Positions 7,894-15,272 are shown, counted from the stretch's first letter. The stretch: 24,502 nucleotides of DNA from Bacillota bacterium (GCA_023398105.1 JAEWST010000062.1:1-24502); one strand, 5' to 3'. Translations and numbers: made by a program. Notes: generated by a model from the letters alone, not told the origin.

Positions 7894-8724
7894 CTATATT
7901 GAAAAGCTCAGTTGCAAAGCATAATATACTACAGGAGCTACAAATAAAACACTGTCAAATCTGTCCAAAACACCACCATGCCCTGGCATAAGACTTCCAA
8001 AATCTTTTATGTTAACATATCTTTTTATTGCTGATGCAGACCAATCACCAATTTGTGAAATCAATCCACAACATAGTCCTAAAGCCGCTAAAACTATATA
8101 AGATATCTCTAATTGATTATAGCTTCTGCAAACAACTCCAAATAGTACCATCAACGCCATACAGCCCAATGTTCCTCCAATTGCACCTGCCAATGTCTTC
8201 TTCGGACTTATCTCAGGAATAATTTTTTTCTTTCCAAAAAGACGTCCAAATGTGTAAGCCATGGTATCAGTACCCCAAGCACCAATAAATATAAGCCATA
8301 TTAAGCAATATCCATAATCCATGTTTCTTATTAGAATAACAAAACTTAATAAAAAAGGTACATATGCTATTCCAAAAACTGTTGTACATACATCTATAAT
8401 ATTATAACTCTTATTTTTGAAAACAATAAATGCCATGCACAGAAATAATATAGTGATTACTGAAATCCCTGTTAATATTGCGGTGTCAACTTTAAGCCAT
8501 CCCGTTTCTTTAATACCCAAAATCAGTAGAGGTATAACAGATAAATAACCTACTGTTTTAATAGGGTTAATGTTTTTTACATTTGAGACAGAATTATAGA
8601 ATTCATGAAGCCCAATTACAGCTATTAAGCTCACAGCTATTCCAAATGTTATTGAACCGAAGTACAAAACGGCAATAAGTAAAACAAGACCCACTACCGC
8701 ACTTATTACTCTAGTTTTAAGCAT
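7894..8724 (-). CDS. cdsA: Phosphatidate cytidylyltransferase
   Basis: The 276-residue polytopic membrane enzyme makes CDP-diacylglycerol from phosphatidate and CTP, the branch point of phospholipid synthesis. The C-terminus carries the full family signature: SAIKRYVNIKDFG followed by PGHGGVLDRFDS, with the catalytic Asp residues. KKTLAGAIGG and the WGTDTMAYTFGR block precede it. There are about eight hydrophobic segments. The start is the ATG at 8724, directly behind GGGAGGTTAGG. The frame is open for 50 codons upstream, but that stretch consists of intergenic repeats and is not part of the protein. It lies downstream of uppS, 289 bases away across a repeat-rich spacer. Confidence 0.96.
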   Translation of the reverse strand: MLKTRVISAVVGLVLLIAVLYFGSITFGIAVSLIAVIGLHEFYNSVSNVKNINPIKTVGYLSVIPLLILGIKETGWLKVDTAILTGISVITILFLCMAFIVFKNKSYNIIDVCTTVFGIAYVPFLLSFVILIRNMDYGYCLIWLIFIGAWGTDTMAYTFGRLFGKKKIIPEISPKKTLAGAIGGTLGCMALMVLFGVVCRSYNQLEISYIVLAALGLCCGLISQIGDWSASAIKRYVNIKDFGSLMPGHGGVLDRFDSVLFVAPVVYYALQLSFSI

Positions 8725-8758
8725 CCTAACCTCCCACGCCAACTTTAGGCATAAATTA
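8725..8758 (-). repeat. Shared leader element with Shine-Dalgarno, copy before cdsA
   Basis: The minus strand reads TATGCCTAAAGTTGGCGTGG then GAGGTTAGG and the ATG. It matches the rseP leader at TGCCTAAAGT, CGTGGGAGGTTA and the start spacing. GCC and GGC can pair where the rseP copy pairs GTGC with GCAC. Confidence 0.6.
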
Positions 8759-8770
8759 TGTGTTTTACCC

Positions 8771-8870
8771 TGAACGTACGTGCAAATTTCTCTAACCTCG
8801 TCACTGCAAAAACACTTGTGACTTTTCCTACTCGGAAATGCACCATGTTTGTACAAACAATTGCTCAACT
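8771..8870. repeat. Intergenic repeat, decayed copy A (cdsA-uppS spacer)
   Basis: The best-conserved part (8813-8858) matches 8953-8998 with two differences over 46 bases, including GCACCATGTTTGTACAAAC. The flanks are recognisably related but diverged. This copy has lost the right arm of the hairpin present in copy B. Confidence 0.75.
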
Positions 8871-8872
8871 CC

Positions 8873-8898
8873 ACAAAAAGCTACTCGCAGCTTTTTGT
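8873..8898. other. Hairpin in the cdsA-uppS spacer
   Basis: ACAAAAAGCT and AGCTTTTTGT form a perfect 10-bp stem with a 6-base loop, between the two repeat copies. The stem itself is T-rich on both strands, but no separate T-run follows. Confidence 0.5.
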
Positions 8899-8908
8899 TA
8901 TGCGAAGA

Positions 8909-9011
8909 GAACGATGTACGCACGAATATTCCGTCAAATATTAATGAAAAGTCACTTGTGACTTTTCCGACTCGAAAATGCACCATGTTTGTACAAACTT
9001 TATTTTCGAGT
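8909..9011. repeat. Intergenic repeat, copy B (cdsA-uppS spacer)
   Basis: This is the second copy of the spacer repeat, offset by 140 bases from copy A. It contains a perfect inverted repeat at 8946-8967 (GAAAAGTCAC, two bases, GTGACTTTTC) and the uppS-proximal hairpin element at 8970-9011. Confidence 0.75.
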
Positions 9012-9012
9012 T
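8970..9012. repeat. Hairpin repeat element, copy after uppS
   Basis: Arms ACTCGAAAAT (8970-8979) and ATTTTCGAGT (9002-9011) pair perfectly around a 22-base loop. The element begins just past the uppS stop codon. It is 34/43 identical to 15473-15515, and the stem differs by a compensatory A-T for G-C exchange. Confidence 0.75.
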
Positions 9013-9013
9013 T

Positions 9014-9769
9014 TTAAGCTAATCCACCATATCTTCTGTCTCTTTTTTCATAGTCCCTAATTGCTTCTGCAATGTGACTCTCATTCACGTCTGGCCACAG
9101 GGCATCTGTAAACCATAATTCTGAATATGCACATTGCCATAAAAGATAGTTGCTGATTCTCTGTTCCCCACTTGTTCTAATAAGAAGATCAGGATCAGGG
9201 ATACCCGCTGTATATAGGCAACTTTCAAATTGACTTTCATCTATGTCATTAATTGACAGCTTATTTTCTTTAACTCTCTTAGAAATTTCCTTAACAGCGT
9301 TGAGCATCTCAATTCTAGAGCCATAATTAAGTGCTATATTCAAGTTTAATCCATCATTGTTAATAGTAAACTTTTCAACTCTGATAATCTCTCTTTGAAG
9401 TTCTTCTGGTAAACCAGCCACATCACCAATAACCCTAATCCTTACATTGCTACCGTCAAGTTCCTTTTCCGCTTTACGTAAAAACTCCATTAACAGTTTC
9501 ATGAGTGCATCTACTTCGCCTTGAGGGCGTTTCCAATTTTCAGTTGAAAAGGCGTAAATAGTCAAGTATTTAACTTTAATTTTTGAACAGTAAATAACAA
9601 TCTTCTTAATATTCATAGAACCTTCTCTATGACCCATATTCCTTGGCAGACCACGTTTTTTTGCCCAACGACCATTTCCATCAGGGATTATTGCTATATG
9701 GTTTGGTACTGCCTTGAATTCTTTAATTACTTTATTTTTTTTTGTAAATAATCTATCAAAAAACCCCAT
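9014..9769 (-). CDS. uppS: Isoprenyl transferase (undecaprenyl diphosphate synthase)
   Basis: The 251-residue cis-prenyltransferase condenses isopentenyl units onto farnesyl diphosphate to make the undecaprenyl carrier for wall synthesis. Motifs in order are HIAIIPDGNGRWAKKRG with the catalytic Asp (near residue 33), LTIYAFSTENWKRP, LNLNIALNYGSR, and DPDLLIRTSGEQRISNYLLW followed by SELWFTDALWPD. The start is the ATG at 9769, behind GGAGGTTAG. Ten further in-frame codons upstream lie in the duplicated leader element and are excluded. It is the first gene of the lipid/isoprenoid group, preceded by a terminator and a 348-base spacer. Confidence 0.97.
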   Translation of the reverse strand: MGFFDRLFTKKNKVIKEFKAVPNHIAIIPDGNGRWAKKRGLPRNMGHREGSMNIKKIVIYCSKIKVKYLTIYAFSTENWKRPQGEVDALMKLLMEFLRKAEKELDGSNVRIRVIGDVAGLPEELQREIIRVEKFTINNDGLNLNIALNYGSRIEMLNAVKEISKRVKENKLSINDIDESQFESCLYTAGIPDPDLLIRTSGEQRISNYLLWQCAYSELWFTDALWPDVNESHIAEAIRDYEKRDRRYGGLA

Positions 9770-9770
9770 A

Positions 9771-9815
9771 CTAACCTCCACGCCTAGTTTATTACACAAA
9801 AAAGGTTAAGCACTC
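9771..9815. repeat. 45-bp direct repeat, copy next to uppS
   Basis: Identical to 9862-9906. This copy supplies the uppS Shine-Dalgarno sequence (GGAGGTTAG on the minus strand) and is related to the leader element before rseP and cdsA at CGTGGAGGTTA. Confidence 0.9.
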
Positions 9816-9861
9816 GTGGCGGTACGCAGTTTGTTAAGACCTACATCCACATCCTATCAAG

Positions 9862-9906
9862 CTAACCTCCACGCCTAGTTTATTACACAAAAAAGGTTAA
9901 GCACTC
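9862..9906. repeat. 45-bp direct repeat, distal copy
   Basis: Perfect second copy of 9771-9815, offset by 91 bases. It keeps the GGAGG but leads into no recognisable gene. Confidence 0.9.
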
Positions 9907-10107
9907 CCCTTATCAATCCCCTAATATAGGAATTTATTAGTCTAGTATTTACTTGTGAGCATTATTCAATGCTATGAATTTCAAATGTTTTTCAAAAGGC
10001 TTAAACGTATTATTCTTACGTTCTACGCAATTATTCTGGCAATAACCATTGATAAGTTTGTATACCTTCAATTATTAACTGCGAAAGTTAAGCTATATAT
10101 TTAAAAC

Positions 10108-10128
10108 AACCCCTCATTTAGAGGGGTT
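10108..10128 (-). terminator. Terminator of the rpsB-tsf-pyrH-frr group, overlapping a stop codon
   Basis: AACCCCTC and GAGGGGTT form a perfect 8-bp stem with a 5-base loop. On the minus strand it is followed by GTTTTAAATA. The 5' arm encodes the last residues of the small ORF and its TAA lies in the loop. Confidence 0.8.
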
Positions 10129-10381
10129 TACATACAAGTATAGATAAACTATTACCTTCTAATGGCTGAACTCTGAGCACTCTAAATGATTGGTCATACT
10201 CAGATATTTGTAACCTAGGTGGCGATGTGATTGAAATATTAGCAACTGTATAACCTTTTTCCTGTATTACCTTTAGAACATCTCTTAGAGTAAAACCAAC
10301 AAGATCTGTAATATCAACTGCTAAATCAACATCGCAATTTATGCTCTCTTCTTTATATCCACCAGCTTTAGAACAGCACAA
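10118..10381 (-). CDS. Small conserved protein downstream of frr (unknown function)
   Basis: This 87-residue protein is not assigned to a named family. It starts at a TTG (10381) eight bases after GGAGG; that Shine-Dalgarno overlaps the end of frr, and the start is four bases after the frr stop, which argues for real, coupled translation. The middle reads LVGFTLRDVLKVIQEKGYTV then ITSPPR, and later FRVLRVQ and a hydrophobic end with a Cys. The pattern 'VG-x-TL-x-x-A/V-L-x-x-I/L-x-x-x-GY' resembles a single PASTA-like beta-alpha unit, but there is no signal or membrane segment, so this is only a fold suggestion. Its C-terminal codons form the operon's terminator hairpin. Position suggests a link to translation; no function can be read from the sequence. 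Confidence 0.8.
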   Translation of the reverse strand: MCCSKAGGYKEESINCDVDLAVDITDLVGFTLRDVLKVIQEKGYTVANISITSPPRLQISEYDQSFRVLRVQPLEGNSLSILVCKPL

Positions 10382-10385
10382 ATAG

Positions 10386-10943
10386 CTATACCTCCATAAT
10401 TTCCTTTTCTTTAAGTGCAACTACGCGATCTATATCTGCAATAAATTTATCAGTTAATGTTTGAATATCCTTTTCTGCATCCTTTAAATCATCTTCGGTA
10501 ATCTCATTATTCTTTTTCTTTGCTTTCATAGTTTCAATAGAATCTCTTCTAATTGACCTAACAGCGACTTTTGAATCTTCGCCTTCTTTTTTTACTGACT
10601 TAGTCAATTCTTTACGTCTCTCTTCTGTAAGAGCTGGAAAGACAAGCCTTATCATTTTACCATCATTATTTGGATTAATACCAATGTCTGATTTCTGAAT
10701 CTCTTTTTCAATATCCTTTAGAAGCTTTGACTCCCAAGGCTGTATCAAAATAACTCTAGCTTCTGGTACAGATACAGATGCAACCTGATTAATCTGAGTG
10801 GGAGTGCCGTAGTAATCAATAGTAATTTTGTCTAATACAGCTGGGTTAGCTCTTCCAGCTCTGATACCAGCTAAATTATCCTTTAATACATTTATAGTCT
10901 TGTTCATTTTTTCTTCGATGGGTTTGAAAAGTTCCTTATCCAT
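10386..10943 (-). CDS. frr: Ribosome recycling factor
   Basis: The 185-residue protein has the normal RRF length and all family blocks: EEKMNKTINVLKDNLAGIRAGRANPAVLDKI at the N-terminus, ITIDYYGTPTQINQVASVSVPEAR, IQPWE, and the long third-helix segment with FPALTEERRKELTK and VRSIRRDSIE. With EF-G it splits post-termination ribosomes. The ATG at 10943 follows AGGAGGAG; a 13-codon upstream extension lies across the spacer and is excluded. It follows pyrH after 55 bases, and the next gene begins four bases after its stop. Confidence 0.97.
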   Translation of the reverse strand: MDKELFKPIEEKMNKTINVLKDNLAGIRAGRANPAVLDKITIDYYGTPTQINQVASVSVPEARVILIQPWESKLLKDIEKEIQKSDIGINPNNDGKMIRLVFPALTEERRKELTKSVKKEGEDSKVAVRSIRRDSIETMKAKKKNNEITEDDLKDAEKDIQTLTDKFIADIDRVVALKEKEIMEV

Positions 10944-10998
10944 TATAAAGCTCCTCCTATAATTTATATCTATATCATACAATTATTTCCGAACGATT

Positions 10999-11706
10999 TC
11001 AATATATTGTAGTCCCAATTTCCTCACCCTTAACAGCTCTTATAATATTATCAGGATCATTTAGTCCAAATACCAGCATAGGTATTGAATTGTCTTTACA
11101 AAATGAAGCTGCTGTTGAGTCTATTGCAGATAATCCCTTGCTTAAATACTCCTGATAACTAATCTTGTCAAATTTTATAGCCTTAGGGTTTTTTGATGGA
11201 TCACTATCATAAATGCCATCTACATTCTTTGCCATTAATATAGCCTCTGCATCTATTTCAGCAGCTCTTTGGGCTGCTGCAGTATCTGTTGAAAAATAAG
11301 GATTTCCCATTCCACAGGCAAATATTACTATTCTCTTTTTCTCTAAGTGTCTTACAGCCTTCCTTCTGACATACGGCTCAGCAATTTGCCTCATCTCAAT
11401 AGCAGTCTGAACTCTAACAGGTATCCCTCGTGATTCTAATGCATCTTGCAAGCCAAGTGAGTTGATAACGGTAGCTAGCATACCCATGTGATCTGCTGTA
11501 GTTCTATCCATGCCCACACCACTTCTGCCTCTCCAGAAATTACCTCCGCCCACAACAATAGCTATTTCAACACCTAACTCATGGGTCTTAAATATTCTAT
11601 CACATATTTCATTAATAGTATCAGTATCTATACCGCTGCCTTTTTCTCCAGATAAAGCCTCTCCACTGATTTTTAACAATATTCTTTTATATTTCAATTC
11701 AGTCAT
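10999..11706 (-). CDS. pyrH: UMP kinase
   Basis: The 235-residue protein belongs to the amino-acid-kinase fold UMP kinases, which phosphorylate UMP to UDP. Visible blocks are RILLKISGEALSGE at the N-terminus, the IAIVVGGGNFWRGR phosphate-binding loop, the ADHMGMLATVINSLGLQDAL substrate helix, GMGNPYFSTDTAAAQRAAEI, and AKNVDGIYDSDPS (ATP site). The length and start (ATG at 11706 behind GGAGGAG) are standard. It sits between tsf and frr as in other Firmicutes. A 12-bp hairpin separates it from tsf and may reduce read-through. Confidence 0.97.
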   Translation of the reverse strand: MTELKYKRILLKISGEALSGEKGSGIDTDTINEICDRIFKTHELGVEIAIVVGGGNFWRGRSGVGMDRTTADHMGMLATVINSLGLQDALESRGIPVRVQTAIEMRQIAEPYVRRKAVRHLEKKRIVIFACGMGNPYFSTDTAAAQRAAEIDAEAILMAKNVDGIYDSDPSKNPKAIKFDKISYQEYLSKGLSAIDSTAASFCKDNSIPMLVFGLNDPDNIIRAVKGEEIGTTIY

Positions 11707-11771
11707 AGCTCTCCTCCATCCACAAATATATAATATTCTATTTTATTCTATTTTCAAAAAAGGCTCTAATA

Positions 11772-11800
11772 AGGGGAACATATACTAAATATGTTCCCCT
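11772..11800 (-). terminator. Hairpin between tsf and pyrH (possible partial terminator)
   Basis: AGGGGAACATAT and ATATGTTCCCCT form a perfect 12-bp stem with a 5-base loop, directly after the tsf stop. On the minus strand it is followed by TATTAG and only later by TTTTTT, so it is likely a leaky terminator or a processing/stability hairpin that lowers pyrH-frr expression relative to rpsB-tsf. Confidence 0.55.
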
Positions 11801-11808
11801 AAAATTAC

Positions 11809-12456
11809 TTAACCACCTATTTGCTTCATAACCTCATCAGCGAAGTTTTCTTCTTTCTTTTCTATACCTTCGCCTCTTTCAAATCTAGCGAATCTTCTGA
11901 TAGAAATATTTTCACCAATGTGAGCTATTTTTTCTTTTAGTAATTGGTCAATAGTCATATCAGGATCTTTGATAAATGCTTGATCTAACAAACATTTTTC
12001 AGTATAATATTTTTCGATTCTACCTTCAACCATTTTATCAATGATTTTTTCAGGTTTTCCTTCATTTCTAGCCTGTACTCTCAAAATTTCTTTCTCATTC
12101 TCAAGTATTGCAGCTGGTACTTCTTCTCTTCTAACATATTCAGGATTGCTAGCAGCTATCTGCATTGCAACATCCTTAACAAATGTTTTGAATTCTTCGT
12201 TCTTTGCAGCAAAGTCTGTTTCAATATTAACTTCAACAAGAACACCAATTCTTCCGCCACCATGTATATAAGATTCTACCAAACCTTCAGCAGCAACTCT
12301 ACCAGCCTTTTTAGCTGCTTTAGCTATTCCTCTTTCTCTTAAAAGCTCAATTGCCTTATCTTCATCGCCATTAGTTTCTGTAAGCGCCTTCTTGCAATCC
12401 ATCATTCCTGCTCCGGTTCTTTCGCGGAGCTGCCTTACCATTTCAGCAGTAATCAT
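11809..12456 (-). CDS. tsf: Elongation factor Ts
   Basis: The 215-residue guanine-nucleotide exchange factor for EF-Tu has the N-terminal UBA-like module (MVRQLRERTGAGMMDCKKALTE), the TDFAAKN motif (usually TDFVAKN or TDFVARN) that reaches the EF-Tu nucleotide site, and the C-terminal dimerisation region with LLDQAFIKD and FARFERGEG. It is the short Firmicutes form with a single core repeat, against about 283 residues in E. coli. The start ATG at 12456 follows GGAGGATATAAA. It lies 141 bases after rpsB, as expected for this pair. Confidence 0.97.
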   Translation of the reverse strand: MITAEMVRQLRERTGAGMMDCKKALTETNGDEDKAIELLRERGIAKAAKKAGRVAAEGLVESYIHGGGRIGVLVEVNIETDFAAKNEEFKTFVKDVAMQIAASNPEYVRREEVPAAILENEKEILRVQARNEGKPEKIIDKMVEGRIEKYYTEKCLLDQAFIKDPDMTIDQLLKEKIAHIGENISIRRFARFERGEGIEKKEENFADEVMKQIGG

Positions 12457-12497
12457 TTTATATCCTCCAAACCGTATAACACCTTATTTATTTTAAA

Positions 12498-12513
12498 AAT
12501 AAGATATCTTATT
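12498..12513. other. Palindrome in the rpsB-tsf spacer
   Basis: A perfect 16-bp palindrome with half-site AATAAGAT. Nearby on the same spacer are an AT-rich 7-bp hairpin (GATATAT/ATATATC) and GTTGG/CCAAC around four bases. None is a clear terminator, and the two genes are probably cotranscribed. Confidence 0.4.
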
Positions 12514-12597
12514 AAATTTTATTTTTATACGATATATCATTATATATCAAGGTATAAGCAAAGTTGGCTACCCAACCTGCATTAATTATCAAACAAA

Positions 12598-13341
12598 TTA
12601 CTCAGCAACTACTTCTGCAGCTTCATCAGCTACCACAGCAGCTTCTGCTTGTAGCTGTTCTCCCTGACGACCTTCTATAATAGCATCAGCTATTTTAGCA
12701 GCAATCAATTTTACAGCTCTTATTGCATCATCATTACCTGGAATAACAAAATCAACTTCATCAGGATCACAGTTTGTATCAACTATAGCTACAACTGGAA
12801 TACCTAGCTTCTTAGCTTCAAGAATTGCATTTCTTTCCTTACGTGGGTCAACAACAAACATTGCTCCTGGAATCTTCTTTAAATTCTTGATACCACCAAG
12901 ATTCTTCTCAAGATCTTCCATTTCTTTTTTTAACTTGATAACTTCTTTTTTAGGTAGAACTTCAAATGTTCCATCAGCTTCCATAGCATTTAACTGATTT
13001 AATCTGTCAATTCTCTTACGAATAGTTTTAAAGTTTGTGAGCATTCCACCTAACCATCTGTTGTTTACGAAGAACTGTCCGCTTCTCTCAGCTTCTTCTT
13101 TGATAGAATCCTGAGCTTGTTTCTTTGTTCCTACAAAAAGAACATCCTGACCAGCCATTGCTACTTCTCTAATAAAGAAGTATGCATCGTCAACTTTCTT
13201 TACTGTTTTCTGAAGGTCTATGATGTATATACCATTACGCTCTGTAAAGATATATTCTGCCATCTTAGGATTCCACCTTCTAGTCTGATGACCGAAGTGA
13301 ACACCTGCCTCCAAAAGTTGTTTCATTGAAATAACTGCCAT
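12598..13341 (-). CDS. rpsB: 30S ribosomal protein S2
   Basis: The 247-residue protein is S2. It has the start AVISMKQLLEAGVHFGHQTRRWNPKM, the ERNGIYIIDLQKT block, FVNNRWLGGMLTNFKTI, a central coiled-coil (residues about 100-150), PGAMFVVDPRKER, and the C-terminal VAIVDTNCDPDEVDFVIPGNDDA. A short Ala/Glu-rich tail ends it. The start is the ATG at 13341 after GGAGGTG; an upstream extension runs through a second Shine-Dalgarno-like stretch and is excluded. It is the first gene of the rpsB-tsf-pyrH-frr group, with a good promoter and a structured leader of about 120 bases. Confidence 0.98.
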   Translation of the reverse strand: MAVISMKQLLEAGVHFGHQTRRWNPKMAEYIFTERNGIYIIDLQKTVKKVDDAYFFIREVAMAGQDVLFVGTKKQAQDSIKEEAERSGQFFVNNRWLGGMLTNFKTIRKRIDRLNQLNAMEADGTFEVLPKKEVIKLKKEMEDLEKNLGGIKNLKKIPGAMFVVDPRKERNAILEAKKLGIPVVAIVDTNCDPDEVDFVIPGNDDAIRAVKLIAAKIADAIIEGRQGEQLQAEAAVVADEAAEVVAE

Positions 13342-13754
13342 ATTAAAAACACCTCCGTTAAAGTTAATACCTCCGCATCTTTGTAAACTCAATAAAGTTT
13401 AATTGAGTTGAATCAGCCCTTGCTGACACTCTAACAAACTAACTGATGCGTGTGTATTTTTTCGTATGCAAGTATACCATATTGTTTACAATTAATCAAT
13501 CTTTATATAAATAAATTTTTCAAAAGAATTTTTTAAGTTTTTAAAAGTATTTTTAATGATATTTTATTTATGTTGCTATTCAGTCTATTAACATTATTAA
13601 CTGAGTCTATAGATGTTCAAATTAATCAATGGTTTGTTGCTAGAATAAATGTACTAAATAGTAGTTCATTGAAATTGCTTCTAATTCAACTTACCCAATA
13701 GCTGTACTTAAACTTTAATCGACAGTAATGGTTAATTATTCTATAGTTAAGTTA
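13342..13754. other. rpsB leader and MATE-rpsB intergenic region
   Basis: The left part is the rpsB leader. It contains hairpins at 13386-13409 (AACTCAAT/ATTGAGTT, 8 bp) and 13413-13426 (TCAGC/GCTGA, 5 bp) and two Shine-Dalgarno-like GGAGGT stretches 21 bases apart, only the second near a start codon. The right part (about 13500-13754) is AT-rich. I see no gene and no clear terminator after the MATE gene. Confidence 0.65.
13471..13499 (-). promoter_or_regulatory. rpsB promoter
   Basis: On the minus strand TTGATT (13499-13494) and TATACT (13476-13471) are separated by exactly 17 bases, a good vegetative promoter. Transcription would start near 13464. Confidence 0.75.
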
Positions 13755-15086
13755 TTATGTTTCTACCTTAGGCAAATGCTTCTCATATTTCCGTGATATT
13801 GTTCTGGCACAATAGGGTACTCCACGTGTAACCCAATCAAAGCACCAAGCAATCCATATTCCCATTAGCCCCAATGCAGTATATCTAACCAATAAATATC
13901 CTCCTAGCACTCTTACCAGCCACATGCTAGATATAGAAACCATCGTAACAAAAACAGAATCTCCCGTGCTTCGTAAACAAGCAGGTACAATAAATCCAGC
14001 TGGCCAGAATACAGGTATACATATCAAAGTTAAATATGTAACATGTAATGCCATCTTTAATACATCCTGCTCAGGAGAATAAAGTCCCAGAAACTTCTCT
14101 ACAAACGGGAAAAATGCTAATGATACAACCCCGAGCAATGTCATAGCATAGAGCGTTAATTTCTTTATCATCTTTCTTAAATCTTCTCTTAATCCAGCTC
14201 CAGCATAATATCCTATTACTGAAACTGAAACAATTGCAACCGCATTACCTGGTATGTTAATAATAGCATTCATAGAGCCGGCAATGGCATTAGCTGCTAG
14301 AGCAGCAGTTCCTAACGATGTAATAAATGTTTGTACTAATAACTTTCCTCCATTAAAAACAATACTGTCCAAGCCTGATGGAACTCCTATATATAAAACT
14401 GGTTTTAATATCTTGAATGTAATTTTATAGGATTCACCTGAAATGTTTATCCTATTATCTGTAAATAATGGATGAACTAATACTAGTGCTCCAATGAACC
14501 TTGCTGATATCATACCAATTCCAGCACCAAGCACACCTAATTTAAAATAAAATATGCATACGGCTCCAACCAAAACATTAACAATATTTGAAGCGACCGC
14601 CGCTACCATGGAAGCTCTAAAGTTATTATTGGCTCTTAAAATACCAGTAAATACATTAAATAACCCTAAAAACGGATATGATATAGCAGAACATATTAAA
14701 TAAGTCTTAGCTGCCGATTTTACAATTTGCTCAGCATTTCCAAAAAGAGAGTTAATGATTTGCTCACCAAAAAAATAAAGTCCAAAACCTGTAAGAACTG
14801 ATAGCAAAACAACAGCTGATATTGACTGTGCTGCTGTCTTAGAAGCCTCCTTACTGTTATTGGCACCTAAATGCTGAGATATTACAACGGTAGCTCCCAT
14901 TGAGACTGCCATAAAAACATTCATAGCTACAATGTTTATTGAATCAACAATTCCAACTGCTGATACTGCAAATGCTCCTAATCCACTTACCATTATGGTA
15001 TTTACTACACCAATTGCAGTAGAAAGTAGCTGTTCTATAAATGCAGGGATAAATAAACGTAGCAAATCTTTTTCTGTGTACAACAA
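13755..15086 (-). CDS. MATE family efflux transporter
   Basis: The 443-residue membrane protein has about twelve hydrophobic segments in two related halves, as in MATE (MatE) exporters. Typical sequences are MVSGLGAFAVSAVGIVDSI in the first membrane pair, VISQHLGANN before the third, and the related AALAANAIAGSMNAIINIPG in the second half. The family exports cationic drugs or metabolites by Na+ or H+ antiport; the substrate cannot be read here. There is no ATG at the front: the frame opens with TTG-TTG, eight bases after AAAGGT, so the start (15086 or 15083) is tentative. A promoter with an embedded 22-bp palindrome lies upstream. No regulator gene is next to it. Confidence 0.93.
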   Translation of the reverse strand: MLYTEKDLLRLFIPAFIEQLLSTAIGVVNTIMVSGLGAFAVSAVGIVDSINIVAMNVFMAVSMGATVVISQHLGANNSKEASKTAAQSISAVVLLSVLTGFGLYFFGEQIINSLFGNAEQIVKSAAKTYLICSAISYPFLGLFNVFTGILRANNNFRASMVAAVASNIVNVLVGAVCIFYFKLGVLGAGIGMISARFIGALVLVHPLFTDNRINISGESYKITFKILKPVLYIGVPSGLDSIVFNGGKLLVQTFITSLGTAALAANAIAGSMNAIINIPGNAVAIVSVSVIGYYAGAGLREDLRKMIKKLTLYAMTLLGVVSLAFFPFVEKFLGLYSPEQDVLKMALHVTYLTLICIPVFWPAGFIVPACLRSTGDSVFVTMVSISSMWLVRVLGGYLLVRYTALGLMGIWIAWCFDWVTRGVPYCARTISRKYEKHLPKVET

Positions 15087-15143
15087 TTATCACGACCTTT
15101 AGTACTTCATATAATTTTATCTTCTCATGAAGTTTATAAAAAT

Positions 15144-15165
15144 ATATGTATTATATAATACATAT
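15144..15165. promoter_or_regulatory. 22-bp palindrome over the MATE -10 box (candidate operator)
   Basis: A perfect palindrome with half-site ATATGTATTAT. Its centre contains the minus-strand -10 box TATAAT, so a protein bound here would block the promoter. MarR- and TetR-type repressors use palindromes of this size, but the cognate protein is unknown. Confidence 0.55.
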
Positions 15166-15178
15166 TCTTAGCTTGCAA
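15150..15178 (-). promoter_or_regulatory. Promoter of the MATE gene
   Basis: On the minus strand TTGCAA (15178-15173) and TATAAT (15155-15150) are separated by exactly 17 bases. The start site would be near 15143, about 57 bases before the TTG start. Confidence 0.65.
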
Positions 15179-15272
15179 AACTCTAATTCACTCTGTATTT
15201 ATAAATGCTTACAAGCCTAAATTTGCAACAAAATCAAGACATATATTTTATTACTTAACTCAAACTTAGCAC

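Larger units (their letters stand above)
9770..10117. other. Intergenic region between uppS and the small ORF
   Basis: The spacer holds two copies of a 45-bp direct repeat (9771-9815 and 9862-9906). It also has short inverted repeats (AGCATT/AATGCT near 9958-9973, AACGTA/TACGTT at 10004-10022) and most of the small-ORF terminator. No convincing promoter for uppS was found. The outer 45-bp copy carries a spare GGAGG that could serve an 8-codon TTG frame, which I do not call as a gene. Confidence 0.7.
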
